Below are positions 29,095-40,600 of a stretch of 64,000 nucleotides of DNA, one piece after another. The stretch is from Parelaphostrongylus tenuis (taxonomy: Eukaryota > Nematoda > Chromadorea > Rhabditida > Metastrongylidae). The stretch spans positions 171,594 to 235,593 of the forward strand of contig JAHQIW010007205.1 in NCBI GenBank assembly GCA_019055375.1, read 5' to 3'. Positions within the stretch are counted from its first letter, which is position 1. Every line of letters starts with the position of its first letter. Below the pieces are notes generated by a model. It had not been told where the DNA came from and made no database searches. It saw only the letters and a program-made list of their open reading frames with translations. The position numbers were made by a program, and so were the translations under genes.

Positions 29095-29235
29095 ACTCAG
29101 TAGTGCAATGGTTAGCATACGCTCCCGGAAAGAGTGAGATCTGGGTTCGAATCCCGGCTGACGCAAACGTTTTTGCACAGTACTCCACATATTGGGTATA
29201 AGTATAACATCATACCACTGCAAGTGGCAGTCAAA
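29095..29235 (+). repeat. tRNA-like repeat unit
   Basis: AGTAGTGCAATGGTTAGCATACG (A box), GGGTTCGAATCCCGGCTGACGCA (B box and acceptor-like end), then the CACTCCACATATTGGG tail. About 70 bases could be a tRNA relic, but the 5' acceptor strand is not complementary enough to call a tRNA gene. Confidence 0.5.
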
Positions 29236-29864
29236 ATAGAAAGAATTTAGACTGAGCAAAAGTCATTGAATGGCTAGATAAACGGTGACAGCTCAACATT
29301 GCAACGATTACAAATAATTCATGGAATGCGAGTTCAGAATTACCATACAATTTATTCCGCTTGCTCTTTCGAATTAGCGAAATTCGGTCTTCTGAATTAT
29401 TCCGCTCTGTTGGTTGACGGCTTCGTCAACGTCGGATGATCGAATGCCTGATCGCATTTCGTTGTCGACTTAGTGCAAAACCACATCAGTAGTAGTGAAC
29501 TCCGTATTTTTGCCATCCATTAGGGGCATTCATTGCATCGCACTTCAATCCGATGGCCAAGGTCTATCAAGAACTCTTCGATTCTTTGGTAATAAGAAAT
29601 TTTTGAATCGATTTAAGTGAAATCTCCATTCCAGAATGTATGCAGGGGAAGGGAAGACTCTTCAAACTGCTTTTATCGGAAAATCTTGATTCGTCGTCAT
29701 AATAATTAATAGATATTTGAACAAAAATCTAGTGGATTAGATATTTAAGCGGATATTCAAGACCAAACCAGGGGTGCCGTTTTCTATTTCAAGTTCTAAA
29801 TTAATATGAGACTATGACTTAGTTGGATTATTTATTCTCAAAGACTAAAATTTGAACAATTCCC

Positions 29865-30160
29865 AAGACCGACTGTCTATTAACCTCGGGCATGCTTTAT
29901 TATAATTCCTGATTTTCTTTTCTAAGCAAAAACACGAGGTGTTACATTAACTTTATTTCACAGCTGACGTTTTCGGCAGTTCGCCTTCTTCAGAGCCCGC
30001 TTTTTATATGTGTTCCACCGAATGATTCAAGTGGAGACCACCGCAAGGAGATCACATATGCTCGATCACATAGCCTAAGGAGAACTGCCGAAACGTCAGC
30101 TGTGAAATAAAGTTAATGTAACACCTCGTGATTTGCTTAGAAAAGAAAAACAAAAATTTG
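29865..30160. mobile_element. Solo Penelope-like terminal repeats, head-to-head
   Basis: AACACGAGGTGTTACATTAACTTTATTTCACAGCTGACG (minus) and CGTCAGCTGTGAAATAAAGTTAATGTAACACCTCG (plus) form a near-perfect inverted pair about 100 bases apart. The inner part (GTGATCTCCTTGCGGTGGTCTCC on the minus strand) matches 36325-36350. Confidence 0.7.
29963..29996 (-). ncRNA. Penelope-type minimal hammerhead motif
   Basis: Minus strand GCT CTGAAGA AGGCGAACTGCC GAAAACGTC AGC: core CUGANGA, stem II GGC/GCC, GAAA, GTC triplet, stem I GCU/AGC. One extra A in the GAAA strand against the copy at 36498. Confidence 0.45.
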
Positions 30161-32090
30161 AGACATTAGAAAACTCTGAATGAGTCGTAAAAAGCAATGG
30201 CACTTCACTGAAACAGATTCGACAAGCTATCTGAAGAAATTCACAGTTACTCTTTTAACCAACTCTAACATGGTCTATGCCATTAATTACTATTGTTCTT
30301 ACAGAGATTCCATCAATTTTTTCGATAATTTCTATTCCGTCTACGCTTAGACAGTGGGTTGTTCGCGAAGACGTATGATGCAACCTATATCACTGACTCA
30401 GTGGAAGTTTAGCTGCGGAAAAAAAAGATTAAAACGGATGCCACTGATGTTAGCTGAGTAGTGGAAGCTTGTGCCACAACCATTCCACTTAATTATCACA
30501 TTGCTGTGCTATGCATACATCACAACCTTGCCATCGCTCCTCATCCACATTCGTGATAATTCAGAAACTTTCCTATCTTACATGAAACAGCCAGTGTATC
30601 TATATCGTCATCGGTGCCTGTATTCTGCCTCATCAAAAAAAGTGGCGTTCGTAGTAAAGTTATCAATTGACTCGTATTTTAGTGGCTAACCATAATTTCC
30701 CCTCAGTGTTCTGCGAAGAATTTCTTCGTATCGATTTTGGAGAGCTATCTATTACTCGTTTTTTACTGTGTGGATATAATGTAATGGCATTGAGGTGTAG
30801 CCATAGACATTCTAGACGTATTATTCATTGAATATTTCCGCTGCAAGAGACATGTATATGTGAGACCATCGTTGCTCGTATTAGCAGAGTGACTTCGTTT
30901 ACAGTTTAGTGGCCCTACAAATGTTATTGGTTAAAAAATGAGGATTGTGTGAGTCGTCAGCCAAGCCTGTAAATCTCGTTATTCCTATTTTTCTGAATCT
31001 GTTATAGTAGCCTTCGAGAAACAAATGTTATATCGTTGTTGTCATGTCACTCAGTTTCATAGCCTTCACTCTTCTGTAAGAAATGACAAGATTCTTGCCC
31101 GTACCTCCAGCTTGCCGTATCCTTTTTGTTTCCTATGCGTTGACATTCCGGTACTTTGTTGGTCCTCTTGGGAATCCAATAATGAAATGTGATTGCGTGC
31201 ATGATTTATATCGTGGTCAGTGAATACGATAACGCTTAAAGGGTTGGCCACGACATGATTCCGAGTCACAATATCAAGCACTGAGGCGAGTAGCATCAGG
31301 CACGCTGTTCGGCCTCATTCATTCGCATGCCACCATTGTCGCGACTCATTGCTGTCGATATTCGCTCATCATCGTTCCATTCTCTTCCGAATATTGGTCA
31401 GATGTTCTTCAATTTTAGAATATCAGAAAACTTTGTTGTTGGTTATTCACAGTTTGTGTAAAGGCAATGAAGTTATTGTGTGATTTTCTTGTTCAATTTG
31501 ACAATCGTTTGTAATTGTATATTCATAGTTTGAATAGCAGTTACAGTCATGTTGTATAGTTATATACGTAAAAAATGTATGGAAAACTAATGAACATAAA
31601 GGATAACGCGTTCAACGTTGATTAATCCCGAAAAAATGTGTCATGCACTCGACTCTATTCGTAGTCTGAAGCACTAATGAAATTCATATTTAGCCTACAC
31701 ACTAATCTTGGGATTTCCTAATAGCCTTTCAAGTCAGTGCTTTGATCATTCCGGAGAACCATGATAACGATCTGCAAACATCGGAAGTGTGGCGTACTTT
31801 TCTTTGGCCATAAGATCGACCAACACCATATGTGGGCTGTACAGCACCTCGATCCAGTGCCCTAATTTGTTTAACATGCTCCACAAAATGTATGAAAGCG
31901 ATATTAGCACACGATCAGAATACCAAGGAAAATTTGTGCTATGTGGCACTGCACTTTTGCTCCCCAAATTTAAGCTTCTTTTTTCATCATCTTTTTTTCT
32001 CTATGACAAATGTTTCGTTCTACGATTCCCATATAAATTGTGAGCTTTCTTGTTAGAGGAAAATAAAAACTTTGTGAATTCTGAATTTAT
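30160..32090. other. No gene supported
   Basis: About 1.9 kb. Isolated open frames (30471-30689 plus, 31066-31296 minus, 31746-31967 minus) have no splice partners or recognised domain. No repeat family named. Confidence 0.25.
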
Positions 32091-32094
32091 ATAG

Positions 32095-32215
32095 CCTATT
32101 GACAAGATATACGATCAAATGAGCTAAAAGTATTGAATAGCTATAATATGCATGACGTTTCGGCACAATCGCCCGTCTTCAGAGTGACATTGATTTGTCA
32201 TCAAAGGTTGACGAC
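32095..32215 (-). mobile_element. Penelope-like terminal repeat fragment
   Basis: GACGTTTCGGCACAATCGCCCGTCTTCAGAG, on the minus strand CTCTGAAGACGGGCG...GCCGAAACGTC, the hammerhead-bearing part of the terminal repeat. Confidence 0.5.
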
Positions 32216-32289
32216 ATAGATGAACCTCCTTTTCTCGTTCTTTTCATCCTTTCAAACTAACGTACATTCAAGTTACTTATCACTTTTTT

Positions 32290-32560
32290 GAAGGGCGCGT
32301 ATGGCGCAGTGGTTTTAATATGCTTCTACTAGACTGACGTGGTCGGTTGCTTCCATTTCTCTTCCGCCGGCAAAACGAGCCTTCCATCTTTCGCAATCCA
32401 CATATTGATATAAGACTTGCCTAAGAGTAGAGCAGCACCGCCTTGGTATATGGATAGGACCACCACATGTCATCTCATAAGTTCAAATATGCATTCAACC
32501 ACCTCTGCTATGTAATGAAAACATTTTACATTGCGCATCGGTAAATGGCTCAAATGATAA
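32290..32560 (+). mobile_element. tRNA-derived SINE, family 1, decayed
   Basis: GGGCGCGTATGGCGCAGTGGTT (A box), CCATCTTTCGC, ACTTGCCTAAGAG, AGCAGCACCG, GGACCACCACATGTCATC, ATATGCATTCAACCACCTC. Confidence 0.55.
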
Positions 32561-32639
32561 ATGATAAATGGACCAAATCAGCCTGTGACAAGAAAATTTA
32601 ACGCTTAGATTTGAGCTCGTTACCTTATTTTCTTTTCAA

Positions 32640-33025
32640 CATGGTCTGTGAGACTGTTAAAGCTTTATCGATGTTGATACGTCAGAGGCTTGCGTACATA
32701 ACGGCGGTGTCGCCCGCTTCATCAGCTTCATCAGTGGCTCACGTCCCAACTAAACCCTACTTTGTACCCTGATGTGGACACGTTGTGGTGATAACACGTG
32801 ATATATTATCACCACTTTTTCAGTCAATGGATTTACGGCTGGTAGTGAATATGTGGACATCCTTTTAATCGACTTTCTTTCAAAAACCTCATCATAAACA
32901 TTCAGTATAGTCAGTGAAAATGTTTGCAGCCTTTTCGAAGTTGGTACGTCAATGGCTGACGTGTACACAATATTGAGCGTCTGTAGAGAGCTTTTGAAAC
33001 CAATTGATTGGAAGGATATTTCAAC
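32640..33025. repeat. Dispersed repeat shared with 63250-63620
   Basis: GTCGCCCGCTTCATCA, CTAAACCCTACTTTGTA, GTGGTGATAACACG, AGCCTTTTCGAAGTTGGTACG recur at the window end, partly inverted. Palindromic parts (GTCAATGGCTGACGTGTAC, ACGTCAGAGGCTTGCGTAC) suggest another fold-back family. Confidence 0.5.
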
Positions 33026-33029
33026 ATAG

Positions 33030-35240
33030 AGATTCAACTGATTGGAATGCTCCAGAATTTGTACTTCTAAGTATTTTAGTTCACCTACTCTTTCTTTCCT
33101 TGCTAACATTTTGTACATCATTTCGATAAACAAGTTTATTGGGGAAAATTCTTATACTGCCTATTTTCACTTTGCTTCTCTTACTTACCTAGTCATTTGT
33201 GACAGATTAATTTTCTGATTCTCGTGTAAAATTTTCATGTAAATGATTTCGTTCGTACTTTTCGCCACTTTGAACGAAAACGAGTGAATTATCCTCCAAC
33301 ACGCCAGGCTTCAATTCACTTGCCGCTGTCACCATGAACGTTCCTATGCTCTCATAATTCTCTACGAGTGATTGATTTACTATCACCCTGGAACTGATAA
33401 TAGTATATGTTATAGAGATGTTCGAGTAACGCCCAAGTTGAGGAATGTGCCATCATCTTGTATTTTTTGATTCCTTTCCTTCAGACGAACCACTTTGGAA
33501 AAAATACTCTTTAGGAGCTCTCAAAAATACCTCAACTCTTCATGAGCAAAACATATGTAGACTGCATCTTTCCAATCAGTTCTGCTGTGCAGTTCGGTGA
33601 TGGCCTTTTGACTGAATACAACCTCTCAAAAGAATTTTTAAGTTTCATTTACTGCTCTTTTTCGTGGCACTGAACGATAGGAAGTTTGTGCACAACAATG
33701 CTGAGGTGTGAGCAAAGCTCCGAACCTGGGATAGTTGCGAACGTGCAATCACCTCCTCTAAGAGAACATGTCTTGCTGACGACACCATCGAGACTATTAC
33801 TCTGGCTTTCACTCAGTATTTCCTAATGTTTGTAAACGTGAAGCTAGAATCTCAGGACAGAATATGTAAGTAATATTAGTGGTGTATATTGTAGGCAACT
33901 GTAGTGATTCATCACTCCACCATTCAATGCGAAAAGAGTTTTATGTGTGAAAACGCGGTATACAGTGAGGTTATTTTACGATCACCAGCGGGAAAATTTC
34001 AGCCTCCACATATGAAATTCATGAATGTGCTTGGTGAATTACCCACTGTTACATTCTCACCCGAGATTAGTAAGAAAGAAAAGTCGCATGTTGTTTGAAA
34101 AGTGCACGGCTTTTCTTGTTCCTCGGGCGAATGGATTCCCTAGGCTGGATTAGCAAACGAAAAATGTTATTGAATTTTTTTCTGGCAAGACTCAATTTCC
34201 TCAATGGGATTACATTGCTGTATAACGCATCTCTGACTTTACGTAAAGGCAATAATTCCTTAAAAGCACTGAGTACCCTGAAATTTGAAAAACAAATGTA
34301 ATTAAAATTAATATTATGTATTGCTACGCTCTGTAGTAGCGAAACCCTTTGAAGGTTCATAAATGCAATCCTCACATCTCAGTTACAGAAAGGGAGCCAA
34401 GATCGACCCAGTTATATTCTTATTTTCACGATTATCCATGAAAACAGCGGTCTTTTTCTTAAAGTAGTCCGCTTAAGGAAGCAATGCTTCCCTGACTCTC
34501 CTCCTTGTAGTCAGTTATCTCTTAATCCACTGACGTTTTTTTCTCTTCTTCCGCTCCTCCGGAAATGACTCGAAAATGGGCTTAAGAGTTGCGTGATCGA
34601 GAGGATCTGCAAATTCGCCGTTCACAAAATATGTGTCGGTCGTGTGTTTTTATATGAATTTTATATCTTTGATTGCTAGTATTTGCATTTTCTTTGGTGT
34701 TACCTATTTTTTTTTGTTCACTTTATCTTCTAGATGTTCTCTTCGCTTCTCGTTCTCGTTTGTCTCTTTCTTTCCCGTTACTGATTTTCTCTTCCCACTT
34801 TTTCTGTGCTTTTCTCATCCACTGTGAGTCACTTACTTGCTAGTCATTATAAGTTTTCCGTAGAAAAGATGCCATCGGCGCTAATATTACCACGCTAATA
34901 CTACTCTGAATACTATAGTTTTCTTTGATCTCGATCATATATTCTCGTCTACAGCGCTAATTTTATTCGCACTCAGGATTTTTCTTAGTAATGTTGATAT
35001 TATTTCTATTATTATTGACAAGCACGAAATGTTACGAAAAAGTTGGAAAACGAATTAGGTGAGTTTACTTGTACCTAAATGAACCAAATGTAGGAGTGAA
35101 CGCCTATTTGAACCAAACACTTGATGTTTAGCGTGTCATCGTCAACCGATGACTACCACCACTGGCTTCAGTCGAATCGTCGTCATACCTCTGAGCTTGG
35201 AAACGAGCTTGAGGACGAGTATCATGTACACCTCCGAAGA
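33030..35240. other. No gene supported
   Basis: AT-rich, 2.2 kb. Includes a pyrimidine-rich stretch (34690-34820) that yields a Phe/Ser open frame of no value. No exon or known repeat recognised. Confidence 0.25.
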
Positions 35241-35299
35241 AGTCTAGGTGCTTTTATTGACCGAGTTTCAATCAATTAAAAACCATAATGTGCAGATCG

Positions 35300-35640
35300 T
35301 GATACTTGTATTTGTTCTCGTTTTCCGTAGGACGGAAAGAATAGGCTTTTTATCATTATCCGAAAGGATTTTTGAAAAAAAGTTTTTCACTGGACAAGAG
35401 CTTTTCATAGGACTGTTAATGATCAACTAAAAGCCTATATCGCTAAAGACTCGAGGTTCTACTTTTTCTTCTGAAAAGGATTTTTAATATCACTGGAGCA
35501 TTAAAAATAAACTTGTGTTTCACTAGCGCCGCGCGCTTTCATCAATATCACTTTTATAGCTTGCTGGAAAAAAGCTCTTTTTTCGAACGCTTATTATCCA
35601 TTAATAATGTAACTTCTAGAGTATCCAAAATATATTTTGT
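35300..35640. repeat. Half copy of the GGACAAGAACTTTCC fold-back MITE
   Basis: TTTTTCACTGGACAAGAGCTTTTCATAGGACTGTTAATGATC and the AGCGCCGCGCG motif are the left-arm marks. A further scrap lies at 36895-37030 (GTGTTATGAAAAAAATCTTGCCCAGCG). Confidence 0.5.
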
Positions 35641-35779
35641 TTTTGAAAGTTTTTATTTCGCAGAGCTGTGGCGGTGACACCATAGTCGATAAGCAATGTG
35701 CGGCATATCTGAAGCTCAAGTTGTTGAATAATAACTTATAATCTCAAGGAAGAGCTTCATACTCCCGTTCTTTTCAAAT

Positions 35780-36575
35780 GAGATTAGTACAGCTATAAAC
35801 GCTGTTTGAAAAGAGCGGGTTTAGAGCAATCGGTGGCTCTTATTGAAATACCACCGAATACTCTAAAACGCCAACTAGTTCGCAACCGCTTATATGACCG
35901 TCTCTTGTATAATGAAAGATTGTAAAATATGTCCTAACGGCGAGAGACGGTGATTGCACGAGCGTAGGTACAGTCTACCTAGTCTCTTGCAAAGCGTGTA
36001 GCGATAAATATATTGGCGAAACGGGTAGGCCGCTCTATGCCCGTATAGAAGAACACCTAGCTGATAAGCGTCTTAAAAGACGGAACACCCCGTTAGGGAC
36101 GCATAGAGAACAGAAACACGACGGAGCTGATTTTGAGATTGAAGTCACCATCCTTGCGCAGGAACAAAAAACATCAGCGCGAAAACTTCTTGAAGCACTT
36201 TGGATTAATACCACCAATCCAACTATGAACCGCAGGGAGGAATGCCTTGTTATCACACGTGATTTTAGTCAGTATATAAGACTGTTATTTTGATGTGTAA
36301 GGTGCATTACGAGCCTATGTGATCTCCTTGCGGTTGTCTCCACTTGAATCATTCAGTGGAACACATATAAAAAGCGGTGAGTATGTTGAGAGTTGATTTT
36401 GTGCTTGATGCGATTGAAATCTAGGTCTGGTGATTTTTTCTAAAAGAGTGTTGGAGGTGTTTGGCTTATTGGATTGCGGACAATTTGACCTTTCCAGGCT
36501 CTGAAGAAGGCGAACTGCCGAAACGTCAGCTGTGAATAAATTTTATTATAACACCTCGTGTTTTGCTTAAAGAAG
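35780..36575 (+). mobile_element. Penelope-like element, 3' part with GIY-YIG relic and terminal repeat
   Basis: Coding relic: AIEIPP-like linker, NRLYDRLL, then the GIY-YIG stretch (DKYIGETGRPLYARIEEHL in pieces, LGTHREQKH, ARKLLEALWI) with stops and shifts. It is followed by AGCGGTGAGTATGTTGAG and the hammerhead-bearing repeat ending AACACCTCGTGTTTTGC. Diverged from the 20340-24130 element, so a second lineage. Confidence 0.8.
36498..36530 (+). ncRNA. Penelope-type minimal hammerhead ribozyme motif
   Basis: GCT CTGAAGA AGGCGAACTGCC GAAACGTC AGC: core CUGANGA with A at N7, stem II GGC/GCC around GAACT with one extra A, GAA, A-U pair closing a tiny stem III, GTC cleavage triplet, three-pair stem I. 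Penelope-like elements are known to carry type I hammerheads with very short stem III. Confidence 0.6.
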
Positions 36576-37648
36576 AAAAACAGTAATTATATTGAAGCAT
36601 GCCGAGGTTATAGACGTCGGTCTTGGGATTCAGGAAGAGCTCTATTCTGCTTGAAACACGGGTGTTAAAGTCACAAATCTTTGCTCTCTGCTACAGCGCT
36701 GCAGAGAGTCTTTTTGAAAGGAAACATGTTCTTGATTTATTTCAAGCCTAGTCTATCGCACGATTGCAAGCAGCTCAGAGAAAGAGTTTTGTCTTCCAAA
36801 AATACGAGCGATGACGCACGACGACGCGAAAAAATGTGCAACGCATGTGAAACACAATTTCTGTTATAGTGCTACAGCCCTGTAGTAAGACTTTTATAAT
36901 GAATGAATGCTTTTTTGAATCTTGATTTCTTTCGATTGATTACTAACAGTGTTATGAAAAAAATCTTGCCCAGCGAGAAATTATCTTTAGAATCCCCGTC
37001 GGATAACGGAAAAGAGCCGACTATGATATTTGTTCCTTTTTTGATTCTTCTTCCTTCTTTTGCTAATCCCTCAGAAATTACCAAAAATCATTATCACTCA
37101 GAGTGCATAAACTTTTGAAATTATAGTTGGTTGTTTGATATTATAGTATAACCTACAGAGTCGTTATTACTGTTGCTATTCGTGAATGTAGAGCCGTGCT
37201 GAGGTATGCGTCGGTGAATTCATCACAAAAAATTGTCACTACGTTAAGACCTGCGATATTTCTATTTGAAAGCACTGCATGGAGTAAATCCGTACTACGG
37301 CAGAGGCCATCGAGTTAATCACGGCTATGATCTTGCATAACAACTGTTGAAAAGTGACATAGCATTGAGTCACTAACGCAAGTCATGGATCGCAATAACA
37401 TTTTCCTTCTCGTGGAGGTTTTCTCGGGACCTCTGTTAACCGAACTTGTTCTCAGTATAGGTGACCATGTTAGAGGACGACTTTTTGCATACATTATGAC
37501 TCAATACCAGTAAACAGCCTTTCACCACGCTCATTTTTAAGCGATGAAAATTTTGATAATATCAGTATATATTGGTTTGAAGGTTTAAAATCTTACTCCT
37601 TTAGAAAATGGCAACACAACAGTCTTTAATCGAACATTTCTTACGCAG

Positions 37649-40600
37649 CTGATGGAAGAGCGACAGATGTTCATCAAGAAACTTGACACCGGCGAATTTC
37701 TGAACGATCAACGTCGACTGGTTGACGATCTGCTGGATTCAGAATATTATGAGAAGAACGTACATCCTCGAGTAAGCTAACTTTAAGTAATTTGTCTACA
37801 CTGATTTGAAACAGTCTGCTATACAGTATATGTGTATCTGTGTATATGTGCACGTACACATATTTAAATATGCATATATATATATATGCATTCAATGGGT
37901 GTCATGATAAACTCAGATAGCCTCTAACCCTGTTCATTCCATTCTAGTCCCTTGGTCCCAATGTGACGTTCTTCAGACGTTCTTCTAGGTCCAATTTTTG
38001 CATTGAAATTTCCAGACAATGACCTTGAAGAATGTATGACTTCTTTGAAGAGTTTTTCAAGGTCCATATAGAATAGTTCGACTTTATCTTCGTCATAGCT
38101 TGATGCTGGTGCGTAAGCAACGAAGATGGTCAAAGCCGGCATAGAACCACATCGTTCTAACCGTAATCGTCCGATACGGGTTGTTAGTTGTTCAGAACGA
38201 ATCGATGTTCACAGTCAGATTCGATTTGACGAGGACGCCAACGCCGCCGACACCTTTGCATCGCATGTTCCAAGTAACAGTTCTTCTCCGGTGTCATGAA
38301 CAGCGTGAAAAGGATGGCGCCTTCTCGTCTCAGCCAGGCCAATGACGTCGTACCTTATTCCTCTTGCTTGAATCAATAAATCTTCTACAGCGGATTCGAG
38401 CAAGGGTTCTTGCGTTGTAGGTACAGATCGTCATTTTAGTCCGTTTCGATCTTGGCAGCCTAGTTCGGTCCTGAGATTTTAGCAGCCTCTCCGTACTCGT
38501 CCTACCTGGCGCTGCTGTCAGAGGCTCTTTCGGGCTCAGGGGAATGAGGCCCTCATTTGTTACTGTTTTTGGCATTTTGATACCCAACGTATAGCTTACC
38601 AGGCTCTAAACGGGGGGGCTGGGTACTCACGAGTAGCTTGCTAGTCTCTCTCGGAGGAGCGGAAGGAGCTTATTTGTTGAGGCGACTCCTAACCGCCTCC
38701 CATGTACTTCCCAGCCGCTTGATTGAGGATTTTGGCCGACTTGACTCGTAGGAATAGAGTTTTGTCAAGTCGGCGCTGCAGAAGCAGGGAGCTCGTCCCC
38801 TGAATCCACCTGCGTCTCTGGGAAGCACACGGTCGCTTTTGCTTCGTGTTTATTTTCCTATCCACCCACCTGGGGACGCGCCACGTTCCCTGCGACTAAC
38901 CGAGCAGGATCCCTCAAAGAGGGAGGTCCGAGGGCATTTATAATATATATATATGTATATATATATATTATATATATATATATATTATGTTAGGTGCACA
39001 AACATAACTCCACCGTTCTTTTTGCTATAATAGTATAAATAAAGGTATGCAAATTCTTTCTTTTGTTCGTAAGTACGCTGAAAACGATACGTATCTATAT
39101 GTTTTTTAAATGCATAATATTTTATATATTAGTTTTCATATGACTTTGAAGATGATGCTTTTGTATTCGAGAAAGCCACTTCTTAGTGTGTTAGTTTGTA
39201 AATGAAATTTGCTAATTTAAAGTGTTAATCCGACATTGTAATGTCGGGAGAGTGAGACGGTGAAGGTAAAACCTCTTAAAATTCCCACTTCGGCTCTTCT
39301 ATGACGTTATCAATCGCTTTTGCATTATCCAGTCAAGCGTTATCATGCGGCAAAATTGAAAAGTTACTGCTGTCTCGATATTTTTATTCAATTTTTGCAA
39401 TGAAACGTGTGACCGCGGTATCTTTCAAATGCGCATTTTTTACGACCATTTTGGTATACAATTTTTCCTGTAATTGACTTGAGATGGAGCTCGCTCCAAG
39501 TCCCCAATAATCTTGTGCGTCGCGTCACTAGCATCGTTCCCCTACAAGCCATTCGTCGTGCATGAGTAGCAAACGAATTTGTTCCCACAACTGCTCCATC
39601 TGAAAGTAAAATCAAGTAAGCTATATACCAACATGTTCATAAGAAAATGCGCATTTGAACGATATCAAAAATAAGCTATTTCAATTCCCTTTGGTTAGTA
39701 AATCTGCAAAGTTCCATCAAATAGCGTTTTTGAGCTACAAAATTTGTCATCTTTTTGGTCCCATAAAATCGCCATATATTTTTGCATGCTAAAACATGAA
39801 GTAATGGCGTTCTTAACACACTTTTCAATAAGATAAAGGGTTTGCAAATCTTTATTCTTACCGTTTCTACATAAAAAAGCGGTGAAGTCATATTAATACA
39901 TCTATACATATACACATACATATGTGTATATGCATACATATGTAAATATATACGTAGATTTATTTATGTTTTATAGTATATGTGATATATATGCATATAT
40001 ATATATATATATATACATATGTACGTTGTAGAGCGCATGTGGCACAGTGGTTAGAGGTGCCCTGCGTCGCACACGAGGTCACTGGTTCGATCTCGCGCTC
40101 ATGGCCTCACCAAGCCATCCATCCCTCCGGGTTCGGTAAATTGGTACCAGACAGGTCTCAGACTTGTCTGGGAGGATAAGCAGCACTGACTCGGTTCAGC
40201 GGGAGGCCACCGCGAGTCATTGTAAAGGCCAGATGTGCATTCAATCACCTCAAGCGAAGTTGAAAATTGGAGTCGAATGCATGGCGCATCCCTCAGGGAT
40301 TGATTAACGCCGAGAGTTTTATCCTTTTTATGTATGTATGTACGTGACTGATCTTTCAAAAAATGTCTTTCAAAAATACGATATTCGTCAAATTAGAGAT
40401 AATTTTGAGTGACGAGTCCCCACTCCTCTTCATTATATAGCAGCTCAGTTGGGCCTCTCATGAAATAGCTTCGGATATTTCATTCCGTTTTTCTTGAATA
40501 CAATTTCATTGCTCGCAATATTTCACGAAGCATCGCTAGAATGCAAGAGGGCATTTTGCTTCGCATTTATGGATTGAAAAAGCCATCGACATAAAGAAAA

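Noticed and set aside
29095..29165. tRNA gene
   Set aside because: B box is perfect, but the acceptor and D arms do not close into a cloverleaf and the unit is part of a dispersed repeat.
31746..31967. Minus-strand open frame ending FADRYHGSPE
   Set aside because: No splice partner, start context or family recognised.
33904..34301. Overlapping open frames on both strands
   Set aside because: Low coding quality and no consensus sites at the ends.
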